Origin: Streptomyces sp. NRRL F-6676
Lineage (GTDB): Bacteria > Actinomycetota > Actinomycetes > Streptomycetales > Streptomycetaceae
Length of the DNA stretch: 64,000 nt
Direction of reading: 5' to 3'
NCBI RefSeq assembly: GCF_000725625.1
Contig: NZ_KL647083.1
Location: forward strand, 186,001-250,000
Each line of letters opens with the position of its first letter. The first letter of the stretch is position 1. Shown here one piece after another: positions 25,157 through 32,810 of the stretch. The notes beneath the pieces were generated by a model. The model did not search any database, had not been told where the DNA came from, and saw only the letters and a program-made list of their open reading frames with translations. The translations under genes and the position numbers were made by a program.

Positions 25157-27004
25157 TCAGCGCACCACGGCCTGTTCCACCAGCAGCCGGGCCGCCGCCG
25201 CGATCGACTCCGCGTCGATGCCCGCCGCGTGCAGCTGCTCCTCCGGTGTCGCGGAACCCGGCATGTTGCGCACCGCGAGCCGGACCAGGCGGGGTACGGG
25301 GCGGCCGTCGCCGAAGGCGTCGAGGACCGCGTCCCCGATTCCGCCCTCCTCGTGGTGGTCCTCGACGGTGATCAGGCAGCCGGTCTGCTCGGCGGCCTCG
25401 CGCAGGGTGCGCCGGTCGACGGGCTTGACCGAGTACAGGTCGACGACGCGGACCTTGATGCCGGCCTCGGCCAGCGTGTCGGCGGCGGCCAGCGCCTCGT
25501 GCACGGTGACGCCGGCGGCGACCAGGGTGAGCCGGTCCTCGTCGGAGGAGCGCAGCACCTTGCTGCCACCGACCGGGAACTCCTCGTCGGGCCCGTAGAG
25601 CACGGGGGCCTCGCCGCGCGAGGTGCGCAGATAGCGGATGCCGTCGAGTCCGGCCATGGCGGCGGTGAGCTTGGCGGTCTGGTTGGCGTCGCACGGGTAC
25701 AGCACCGTCGAGCCGTACACGGACCGGAACATCGCCAGGTCCTCCAGGCCCATCTGCGAGGGCCCGTCCTGGCCGATGGAGACGCCCGCGTGCGAGCCGT
25801 TGACGCAGATCCCGGCGCCGCTGATGGAGGCCATGCGGACGAAGTCGTAGGCGCGGGAGAGGAAGGCCGCGAAGGTCGACGCGTACGGCACCCAGCCGCG
25901 GGTGGCGACACCGACCGCGGCGGCGATCAGCTGCTGCTCGGCGATGTAGCACTCGATGTACCGCTCGGGGTGCTCCTTGGCGAAGAACTCCGCGCGGGTG
26001 GAGTCGCCGACCTCGCCGTCCAGGGCGACGACGTCGCCGCGGGCGGTGCCGAGTGCGGCGAGCGCCTCGCCGAAGGCGTTGCGGGTGGCGACCTCGTCGC
26101 CCTTGTCGTAGCGGGGCAGCTCCGGGGTGCCGGTGGGCACGGAGTGCAGCGCGCGGGCCTCGGGCGGCGCCTGCACCGTGACCCGCAGATCGCGGACGCC
26201 GCCGAGCTCCTCGATGGCCTCGTCGGCGTCCTTCACCGGCTTGCCGTGCAGGCCCTCGCGGTCCTCGGTGGCCTCGACGCCCTTGCCCTTGAGGGTGCGG
26301 GCGAGGATCACCGTGGGCTGCCCGGTGGTGGAGCGGGCCTCGCCGAAGGCGCGGTCGACGGCCTCCACGTCGTGCCCCTCGACCTCCACGGTGTGCCACC
26401 CGAAGGCCTTGAAGCGGCGGGCGTAGGCGTCCAGGTCGTGCCCGTGCCGGGTGGCGCCGCGCTGGCCGAGCCGGTTGACGTCGACGATCGCGGTGAGGTT
26501 GGCCAGGTTCTCGTAGCCGGCGTGCTCGGCGGCCTCCCAGACGGAGCCCTCGGCGAGTTCGCTGTCGCCGCACAGCACCCACACCCGGTAGTCGGCGTGG
26601 TCGAGCCGCTTGCCGGCGAGCGCGATGCCGACGCCGACCGGGAGCCCCTGGCCGAGCGAGCCGGTCGCGGTCTCCACCCAGGGCAGCTGCCGGGGCGTCG
26701 GGTGCCCTTCGAGGCGGCTGCCCTGCTTGCGGAAGGTGAGCAGTTCCTCGTCGTCGACGACGCCGACGGCCTTGTACGCGGCGTAGAGCAGCGGCGAGGC
26801 GTGGCCCTTGGAGAGCACGAAGCGGTCGTTGGCGGGGTGCTGGGGGCGCTCGAAGTCATAGCGCAGGTGGTGGGCGAGCAGGACGGCCATCAGATCGGCG
26901 GCCGACATCGAGGACGTGGGGTGCCCGGAGCCGGCGGCGGCCGCGGCACGCACACTGTCGACGCGCAACTGCTGCGCGAGCTCGGTCAGTTGCTCGTTGT
27001 TCAT
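25157..27004 (-). CDS. tkt: transketolase
   Basis: Protein of 615 residues, shorter than the usual 660-700 of main bacterial transketolases. Thiamine diphosphate site: GSGHPTSS near residue 25 and GDSELAEGSVWEAAEHAGYENLANLTAIVDVNRLGQ (about 144-179); the pyrimidine domain has YASTFAAFLSRAYDFVRMASISGAGICVNGSHAGVSIGQDGPSQM. It transfers two-carbon units between sugar phosphates in the pentose phosphate pathway. Because it is short and lies outside any tkt-tal-zwf cluster, it is probably a second, accessory transketolase (inference). ATG 27004 overlaps the preceding stop. Confidence 0.9.
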   Translation of the reverse strand: MNNEQLTELAQQLRVDSVRAAAAAGSGHPTSSMSAADLMAVLLAHHLRYDFERPQHPANDRFVLSKGHASPLLYAAYKAVGVVDDEELLTFRKQGSRLEGHPTPRQLPWVETATGSLGQGLPVGVGIALAGKRLDHADYRVWVLCGDSELAEGSVWEAAEHAGYENLANLTAIVDVNRLGQRGATRHGHDLDAYARRFKAFGWHTVEVEGHDVEAVDRAFGEARSTTGQPTVILARTLKGKGVEATEDREGLHGKPVKDADEAIEELGGVRDLRVTVQAPPEARALHSVPTGTPELPRYDKGDEVATRNAFGEALAALGTARGDVVALDGEVGDSTRAEFFAKEHPERYIECYIAEQQLIAAAVGVATRGWVPYASTFAAFLSRAYDFVRMASISGAGICVNGSHAGVSIGQDGPSQMGLEDLAMFRSVYGSTVLYPCDANQTAKLTAAMAGLDGIRYLRTSRGEAPVLYGPDEEFPVGGSKVLRSSDEDRLTLVAAGVTVHEALAAADTLAEAGIKVRVVDLYSVKPVDRRTLREAAEQTGCLITVEDHHEEGGIGDAVLDAFGDGRPVPRLVRLAVRNMPGSATPEEQLHAAGIDAESIAAAARLLVEQAVVR

Positions 27005-28386
27005 GACGTCTTCTCGCTCCCGTTCTTCGCGTTCTTGCTGCTTTTCCCGCTGCCGTTCTTGCCGTTCCTCGGCTTCTCCGGGGCCCCGGGCATCCGGGCC
27101 AGCTCCGGCGAGTCGGTGTCCAGGGGCACCGACCAGGACCGTACGAGGCCCAACTGGACGCCCTGGCGCGGCAGTACGGCGTCCAGGAGCCAGTCGGCGG
27201 CGACCCGGATCCGGTTGCCGGGCATCGCGGCGAGGTGGTAGCCGCGGGTGACCGCGCCGGCCGGCAGGCCGGACAGCGGGATGCCGAGCGGGTTGGCGGC
27301 GGCCTTGACCCCGCCGAGGTCGACGACGAAGCCGAGGTCACGGTGGCGGTAGGGGCGCGGGTCGCCCTGGCCGAAGGAGGCGGCGATGTTGTGGGCGCAG
27401 ATCTTGCCCTGCCGCCAGGCGTGCTGGGCGGTCATCGGGTAGAACGTGCCCGGGTCCTCCAGATTGGGCACGGCGGCCGCGTCGCCGCAGGCGAACACCT
27501 CGGGCCGGCCCGGCACTTGGAGCGTGGGCTCGACCAGCAGCCGGCCGCGCTCCAGGGTGAGCCCGGTGGACTCGGCGAGCGGGTCGGGGCGGACGCCGAC
27601 GCACCACACCAGGGTGCGGGTGTCGACGAACTCGCCGTCGGTGAGCAGCACGCCCTCGGAGGTGGCCTCCTTCACGGAGGTGCCCATCCGCACGTCGACA
27701 CCGCGTTCGCGCAGCACCTTGTCGGCGGTGCGGGAGAGCCGTTCGTCCAGCTCGGGCAGGACCTTCTTCGCCACGTCGAGGAGCAGCCAGCGCGGGCGCA
27801 TCCCGGAGCGCAGCGGGTGCTCCTTCACCAGTTGATCGGTGAACATCTGCCCCTGCGCGGCGACCTCGGTGCCGGTGTAGCCGGCGCCGACCACCACGAA
27901 TGTGCAGCGCGCGGTGCAGGCCTCGGGATCGTCGGAGGCGGCGGCCAGCTCGACCTGGCGGGTGATGTGGTCGCGCAGATAGAGGGCCTCGGGCAGGCCC
28001 CGGAAGCCGTGCGCGTGCTCGGCGATGCCGGGGATGGGCAGCAGTTTGTTGACGCTGCCGGCGGCGAGCACCAGCCGGTCGTAGCCGAGCGAGCCCTCGT
28101 CGCCCTCGGGGTTGGTGTAGTGCACCGTACGGGCGTCGAGGTCGATGCCGTCGGCCTCGCCGAGCACCAGTTTCACCTTCGGCAGGGTGCCGGAGAGGGA
28201 GACGGTGACCCGGCGGGCCTCCAGGATGCCGGCGGACACCTGGGGCAGCAGGGGGAGGTAGAGGAAGTAGTCCGTCGGGTTGAGCAGGGTGATGTCGGCC
28301 TTGCCCCGGGCCAGCTTGGACAGCGTGCGGGCGGTCTGGTAGCCGGCGAATCCGGCTCCGATGATCAGAATGCGGGGTCGGCTCAC
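27001..28386 (-). CDS. type II NADH dehydrogenase-like FAD oxidoreductase
   Basis: Protein of 461 residues from GTG 28386, which has GGAGG six bases upstream. Two dinucleotide-binding folds: FAD site RILIIGAGFAGYQTARTLSK at the N-terminus and FVVVGAGYTGTEVAAQ near residue 175. VFACGDAAAVPNLEDPGTFYPMTAQHAWRQG is the typical FAD-contact stretch. The C-terminal 60 residues include an amphipathic region and a Lys/Gly/Ser/Asn-rich tail. It likely passes electrons from NADH to menaquinone at the membrane without pumping protons. It heads the operon with transketolase and the LigD polymerase. Confidence 0.88.
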   Translation of the reverse strand: MSRPRILIIGAGFAGYQTARTLSKLARGKADITLLNPTDYFLYLPLLPQVSAGILEARRVTVSLSGTLPKVKLVLGEADGIDLDARTVHYTNPEGDEGSLGYDRLVLAAGSVNKLLPIPGIAEHAHGFRGLPEALYLRDHITRQVELAAASDDPEACTARCTFVVVGAGYTGTEVAAQGQMFTDQLVKEHPLRSGMRPRWLLLDVAKKVLPELDERLSRTADKVLRERGVDVRMGTSVKEATSEGVLLTDGEFVDTRTLVWCVGVRPDPLAESTGLTLERGRLLVEPTLQVPGRPEVFACGDAAAVPNLEDPGTFYPMTAQHAWRQGKICAHNIAASFGQGDPRPYRHRDLGFVVDLGGVKAAANPLGIPLSGLPAGAVTRGYHLAAMPGNRIRVAADWLLDAVLPRQGVQLGLVRSWSVPLDTDSPELARMPGAPEKPRNGKNGSGKSSKNAKNGSEKTS

Positions 28387-28499
28387 GATTCGCCTCCGGC
28401 GGTGGTCGGCATGGGCTGGTGCCCCGTGGTGTAGGTGTCCGGTGCTCGAACTTTCCGCGTCCCCCTGGTCAGGGCGGCCAAACGTGGCCCGGCCGGGGC

Positions 28500-28563
28500 G
28501 GGGCCGTGTCGGCGGTACGCGGGGCCGTGTTCGGCGGTACGCGGGGCGCGTTTCGCGGTATGC
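28500..28563. repeat. three 21-22 bp tandem repeats in a divergent promoter region
   Basis: Units at 28500-28520, 28521-28542 and 28543-28563. Each begins GGGGC and ends GCGGTACGC or GCGGTATGC, and a fourth start GGGGCGGTTA follows. They lie between the divergent NADH dehydrogenase (start 28386) and F420-type oxidoreductase (start 28617) genes, where a regulator could bind. Confidence 0.8.
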
Positions 28564-28616
28564 GGGGCGGTTACCCGAACGGACGACCGACCCCACCCCC
28601 GTCGCGGAGGTATCCC

Positions 28617-29570
28617 ATGCCCGAGTACGGCTATTTCCTCTCCTGCGAGGAGCACGGTCCCGCGGATCTGATCGACCAGGCGCGGATGGCCGAGCAGGCC
28701 GGTTTCCAGGCGCTGTGGATCTCGGACCACTACCACCCGTGGCACGACGCGCAGGGCCAGAGCCCGTTCGTGTGGTCGGTGATCGGGGCGCTCTCCGAGG
28801 CGGTGTCGCTGCCCGTCCAGACGGCGGTGACCTGCCCGACGGTCCGCACGCACCCGGCGGTCGTCGCGCAGGCGGCGGCGACCAGCGCGGTGATGACGGG
28901 GGGACGGTTCCGGCTGGGCGTCGGCACGGGCGAGGCGCTCAACGAGCACATCCTCGGCGACGCGTGGCCGCCGGCGCACGTACGGATGGAGATGCTGGAG
29001 GAGTCCATCCAGGTGATGCGGCGGCTGTTCACCGGCGAGGAGGTCAGCCACCACGGCACGCACTACACCGTGGAGAACGCCCGCCTGTACACGGTCCCCG
29101 ACGAGCCGGTGCCCATCGACATCTCCGGCTTCGGCCCGGCGGCCACGTCACTCGCCTCCCGGGTGGGCGACGGCTACATCACGATGATGCCGGACGAGTC
29201 GATGGTCGAGCAGTTCCGCAAGGGCGGCGGCGGCGCCAAGCCGGTGAGCGGCGGCACGAAGGTCTGCTACGGCACCGACAAGGACGAGGCGGTCCGCACG
29301 GTCCGCGACCTGTGGTTCAACGAACAACTCCCCGGCGAGATGGGCCAGGTGCTCCCCTCCCCGAAACACTATGAGCAGCTCAAACCGCTGGTGACGGAGG
29401 ACATGGTCCGCGAGAACCGCGTCTGCGGCGACAACCCCGACGAACACGTCCAGGCCCTGACCGCCTTCGCCGACGCCGGCTTCGACCGCGTCTACGTCAA
29501 CCAGATAGGCCCCGACCAACGGGGCTTCTTCGACTTCTACCGCACGAAGGTGCTGCCGCGGCTCACGTGA
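28617..29570 (+). CDS. LLM-class F420-dependent oxidoreductase
   Basis: Protein of 317 residues of the luciferase-like monooxygenase fold, in the actinobacterial F420 subgroup: MPEYGYFLSCEEHGPADLIDQARMAEQAGFQALWISDHYHPWHDAQGQSPFVWSVIGAL, then GRFRLGVGTGEALNEHILG and DISGFGPAATSLASRVGDGYI. These patterns resemble F420-dependent glucose-6-phosphate dehydrogenase relatives. The substrate is unknown. ATG 28617 has CGGAGG six bases upstream. The triple repeat lies just in front. Confidence 0.9.
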   Translation: MPEYGYFLSCEEHGPADLIDQARMAEQAGFQALWISDHYHPWHDAQGQSPFVWSVIGALSEAVSLPVQTAVTCPTVRTHPAVVAQAAATSAVMTGGRFRLGVGTGEALNEHILGDAWPPAHVRMEMLEESIQVMRRLFTGEEVSHHGTHYTVENARLYTVPDEPVPIDISGFGPAATSLASRVGDGYITMMPDESMVEQFRKGGGGAKPVSGGTKVCYGTDKDEAVRTVRDLWFNEQLPGEMGQVLPSPKHYEQLKPLVTEDMVRENRVCGDNPDEHVQALTAFADAGFDRVYVNQIGPDQRGFFDFYRTKVLPRLT

Positions 29571-29574
29571 CACA

Positions 29575-29620
29575 GCCCCCGGGCCAAGGACGGGAAGGGC
29601 AGGGGCGGCGGGGGCGAAAA
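29575..29620 (+). repeat. mosaic palindromic element (copy f), short fragment
   Basis: Contains ACAGCCCCCGGGCC and the G-rich end AAGGGCAGGGGCGGCGGGGG followed by CGAAAA, starting four bases after the stop of the oxidoreductase gene. Only the last modules of the family are present. It lies directly upstream of a predicted leaderless promoter. Confidence 0.7.
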
Positions 29621-29628
29621 CACCCAAC

Positions 29629-29642
29629 TACCCTGACCCCCA
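29629..29642 (+). promoter_or_regulatory. predicted leaderless promoter (-10 TACCCT)
   Basis: TACCCT (29629-29634) is followed by seven bases and the ATG of the VOC gene, which has no ribosome binding site. This is the geometry of a leaderless transcript starting at the A of ATG. Three more genes in the window share it. Confidence 0.55.
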
Positions 29643-29995
29643 TGGAGATTATGGGAGCCACGCTGCGCATCTGCGTAGACGACCTGGAAACGTCGATCCC
29701 CTTCTACGAGAGGATCGCCTCCGCCCCCGCCCTCCGCTTCGAACGCGGAGGCGTCAAGGTCGCCGCCATAGGATTCTTCCTCCTCATGAGCGGCCCCCAG
29801 GCAGAGCTGGACATCCTCCGCAAGGTCACCGCGACCATCGCGGTCAAGGACGTGGAGGAGGCCCACCACGACCTCTCCGCCCTCGGCGCCCAGATCATCG
29901 CCGGCCCCGTCCCCACCCCCGCGGGGCGCAACATGATCGTCCGCCACCCCGACGGCTCGATCTTCGAGTACGTGGACCGCACCGCGACGTCCTGA
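29642..29995 (+). CDS. VOC family (glyoxalase/bleomycin resistance fold) protein
   Basis: Protein of 117 residues with a vicinal oxygen chelate layout: MGATLRICVDDLETSIPFYERI, then TATIAVKDVEEAHHDLSALGAQIIAGPVPTPAGRNMIVRHPDGSIFEYVDR. The metal-binding ends (Glu in FEYV) are partly conserved; the first His typical of glyoxalase I is absent. The substrate is unknown. Start ATG 29642 without a Shine-Dalgarno site; the internal ATG 29651 has none either. Convergent with the DUF5107 gene, leaving only 16 bases. Confidence 0.85.
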   Translation: MEIMGATLRICVDDLETSIPFYERIASAPALRFERGGVKVAAIGFFLLMSGPQAELDILRKVTATIAVKDVEEAHHDLSALGAQIIAGPVPTPAGRNMIVRHPDGSIFEYVDRTATS

Positions 29996-30011
29996 CCCAC
30001 CCGACCGGACC

Positions 30012-31967
30012 TCAGCCGCCGTCGCCGCCCGCCCGCATCCGGAAGTCGTAGCGCGCGGGCAGCGACTCCCCCTCGCCCGCGACCCGCCCCCACAGCTCAC
30101 CCAGCGCCTCCTCCCCCTCCCGCAGATCGGCCACCTCCACCCCGCCGTCGAACACGGCCCGCGCCCCCGCCCGGTCCCCCTCCGCGAGCAGCAGCCGCGC
30201 CCCGAGCAGCCGGAACCGCCCCCGCTCGCGCACCCGCTCCGGAAGCCGCTCCCAGACCCCCCGGGCATCCGCCACGCGCCCCACCCCCAGCAGGGCCTCG
30301 AGCACCTCCCGCCCCACAGCCGCGACGACGGCCTCATCGGCACCGCGCTCCCCGCACAGCTCGTCGAACGCCTCCGCATACCGCCCCGCGGCCCGCTCCC
30401 CGTCCCCCGCCACCCGGTCGGCGACGGCGAGACACCGCAGCGACGGCCACCGCACGGCCCCGCACCGCAGCGCCCGCTCCCAACTGCGCACGGCCTGCGC
30501 CCGGTCACCCGCGTGCCACTGGGCGACGCCGAGGTGGTACTCGGTCAACGGCCGCGCGGGCGCGGTCTCCAGCATGTCCCGCCAGTGCGCACCGACGAGA
30601 CTCTCCCCGGGCACCTCCGCCTCCGGAAGCACCCCCGACCGCAACAACCGCACCCACGGTTCCTGCGCCTCACCCAGCGTGCTCTCCTCGAACGGCGTGC
30701 CCGGCAACTTCTCCCCCGCGCACAGCACTTCGAGCGCACCCCACCCGGATCCGACGGCGAGCACCTCGCCGGGCTCGGTGTCGGCGCAGGGCAGCCACGC
30801 CTCGTACGCCGCCGCGACGCGCGCGTGCGGCAGCACCGCGTCGAGCCGCCGCTCCACCTCCGCCCGGGCCCCGGACCAGTCGGCGCCGTGCACGGCGTCC
30901 GCGTCGGCCGCGAGCGGCCCGTACGCCTCCAGCCAGCTGAACTCGCCCCGCTCGTCGAGGCGTACGTGCTCCAGCTGGGTGCGGGCCAGGCCCGCCTGGA
31001 TCTCGCAGTAGCCGCCGGTGCCGGGTTCGGTGAGCCACTCCTGCCAGCGCCGGCCGCCGGGCCTGGCGCCCCAGACGAACAGCTTGCGGCCGCGCAGCGC
31101 GGCGGTGGAGGTCTGCACGAGGCCGCGTCCGGTGTCGTCGAGCGCGGCGATCCAGCGGCGGGCGTCCTCGGGCAGCTCGTAGAAGTAGTCCGCCGCGTGG
31201 GGGCTGTTGAGCGGGTACGAGCGGTCGGCGCCCGCCCACTCGGGCACGGGCACCCGGCGCAGCCGACGCTCATAACCGAAGTGCCACGCCTGGTCGGCCG
31301 GTGCGAGGACCCGGCACTCCTCCGGGACGGCGATGTTGGACCACCAGTACACGGGCGCGGGGCGGTCGTGCGGATTGCGGACGCGGACGCCGGCGTAGAG
31401 GAAGTCCGAGCCGTCCGGCAGCCACAGGTCGACCTGGAACGGCAGGTCGCGCAGCCGTTCCCACTCCCACAGCCGCAGCATCTCGCCGCCGTCGGGGGCG
31501 GTGACGCGGGCGGCGTGCAGGGGCGCGCAGGAGAGGGTGGTGTGGCCGGTCGCGCCGATGTTCCACTCGATGCCGCCGGAGTACCAGGCGCCGTTGAGCG
31601 CGAAGTTGGCGGGCTGGAACACCGGGTTGCGGTAGAGGAGTTCGCGCCCGGTGCGCAGGTGCAGGAGGGAGACGACGCGGCCGCCGAGGCCGGGCAGGAC
31701 AGTGGCGCGCAGCCGGTCGTTCTCCAGGACGAGTGCGTCGAGCGTGCGCGGTGCGCGTTGTCTGTCGTAGCCGTCCCGGAGGGGGGCGGGCAGGACGCTG
31801 TCGAGGGGGGCGTAGCGGATCTGCCGGGCCATGTCGCGGGGCGCCCCTTCGAGGTCCCGTTCGTCGACGTGGTGGGCCTCGTCGAGCGGGGTGAGGGGCG
31901 GCAGCGGGTTGGCGGGGCCGAGGTCGGCGGCGGGCAGGGTCACTGCGGCACGTCGGATCGTCGTCAC
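30012..31967 (-). CDS. DUF5107 protein with TPR-like C-terminus
   Basis: Protein of 651 residues. About 75-360 is a galactose-mutarotase-like beta domain of the DUF5107 type: LRATVLPGLGGRVVSLLHLRTGRELLYRNPVFQPANFALNGAWYSGGIEWNIG and YWWSNIAVPEE. The C-terminal third is made of helical pairs resembling tetratricopeptide repeats (LTEYHLGVAQWHAGDRAQAVRSWERAL, AGRYAEAFDELCGERG). It probably recognises a carbohydrate in the cytosol; no catalytic role is known to me. Start is GTG 31967; the nearby ATG runs into a stop after three codons. Confidence 0.87.
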   Translation of the reverse strand: MTTIRRAAVTLPAADLGPANPLPPLTPLDEAHHVDERDLEGAPRDMARQIRYAPLDSVLPAPLRDGYDRQRAPRTLDALVLENDRLRATVLPGLGGRVVSLLHLRTGRELLYRNPVFQPANFALNGAWYSGGIEWNIGATGHTTLSCAPLHAARVTAPDGGEMLRLWEWERLRDLPFQVDLWLPDGSDFLYAGVRVRNPHDRPAPVYWWSNIAVPEECRVLAPADQAWHFGYERRLRRVPVPEWAGADRSYPLNSPHAADYFYELPEDARRWIAALDDTGRGLVQTSTAALRGRKLFVWGARPGGRRWQEWLTEPGTGGYCEIQAGLARTQLEHVRLDERGEFSWLEAYGPLAADADAVHGADWSGARAEVERRLDAVLPHARVAAAYEAWLPCADTEPGEVLAVGSGWGALEVLCAGEKLPGTPFEESTLGEAQEPWVRLLRSGVLPEAEVPGESLVGAHWRDMLETAPARPLTEYHLGVAQWHAGDRAQAVRSWERALRCGAVRWPSLRCLAVADRVAGDGERAAGRYAEAFDELCGERGADEAVVAAVGREVLEALLGVGRVADARGVWERLPERVRERGRFRLLGARLLLAEGDRAGARAVFDGGVEVADLREGEEALGELWGRVAGEGESLPARYDFRMRAGGDGG

Positions 31968-32015
31968 CCGGTCATGGAACCCGCCCGTCGGCGCCCGGAC
32001 CAGGGGGCGTTCCGG

Positions 32016-32576
32016 TCAGGATTGGGCAAAGGCGGCCCCGGCCCGCGCCTTCTCGGCGGTGAGGGCCCAGCGTTCGTGGTCGCGCCAGGCGCCGTCGATG
32101 AACAGGAAGTCGGGCGAGTAGCCCTCCAGACGGAAGCCGCAGCGGCGGGCGAGCGCGATGGAGGCGGCGTTGCCGGGCTGCACGTTGATCTCCAGGCGGT
32201 GCAGGCCGAGGGTGGTGAAGGCGTGCGCGACGACGAGGTTCAGGCCCTCGGTCATCAGGCCGCGGCCGGCGGCGTGGGCGAAGGCGCCGTAGCCGAGGGC
32301 GCCGCTGAGGAAGGCGCCGTGGACGATGTTGTTGATGTTGATGTAACCGGCGAGGGTGTGGTCGGCGCGGTCGCAGACGAGGAAACCGGCCTTGGCGGGG
32401 TCGTCGATGAGGCGGCCGGCGTAGGCGCGGTAGGCGGAAGTGGTGTCGGGTGGGAACAGCCAGGGGCGGTGCAACGCCCTGCTCTCCCGGACACGTCCGG
32501 TGAACTCGGCGGCGTCGTCGTAGGAGAACGGCCGTATCCCCACGCGGTCGCCTTCGGCGAGATAACGAACGGTCAC
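32016..32576 (-). CDS. GNAT family N-acetyltransferase (RimJ/RimL type)
   Basis: Protein of 186 residues: IRPFSYDDAAEFTGRVRESRALHRPWLFPP at the start, then the acetyl-CoA site LGYGAFAHAAGRGLMTEGLNLVVAHAFTTLGLHRLEINVQPGNAASIALARRCGFRLEGY, typical of the RimJ/RimL ribosomal-protein or antibiotic acetyltransferase branch. Start is uncertain: GTG 32576 is used because the family pattern begins there; an ATG nine codons upstream is also open, and neither has a good ribosome binding site. Confidence 0.88.
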   Translation of the reverse strand: MTVRYLAEGDRVGIRPFSYDDAAEFTGRVRESRALHRPWLFPPDTTSAYRAYAGRLIDDPAKAGFLVCDRADHTLAGYININNIVHGAFLSGALGYGAFAHAAGRGLMTEGLNLVVAHAFTTLGLHRLEINVQPGNAASIALARRCGFRLEGYSPDFLFIDGAWRDHERWALTAEKARAGAAFAQS

Positions 32577-32617
32577 GTGTTCACTGTACGACGCGGCGTG
32601 CACCGCCCAAGTTTCTT

Positions 32618-32797
32618 CGCCCCCGCCGCCCCTTCCCGTCCCAACCCGGGGGCAAGCCCCCGGACCCCCAAAAGATTGCGCAGTTCCCCGCGCCCCTGTC
32701 AGGGGCGCGGGGAACTGCGCAACGGGGCGAAGCCCCGTACGGGGTCCAAGGGGCGGAGCCCCTTGACGGGATGGGACGGGTAGGGGCGGCGGGGGCG
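32618..32797. repeat. mosaic palindromic 3'-end element (copy g), nested palindromes
   Basis: Outer arms of 24 bases (32618-32641 and 32774-32797) are inverted copies with one mismatch. Inside lie four hairpins: CGGGGGCAAGCCCCCG (32647-32662), a perfect 20-bp arm pair 32678-32697/32701-32720 with loop GTC, ACGGGGCGAAGCCCCGT (32722-32738) and CAAGGGGCGGAGCCCCTTG (32747-32765). It sits 13 bases after the stop of the S9 peptidase gene. Almost identical to copy h. Confidence 0.9.
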
Positions 32798-32810
32798 AGG
32801 AAAACCCGGA

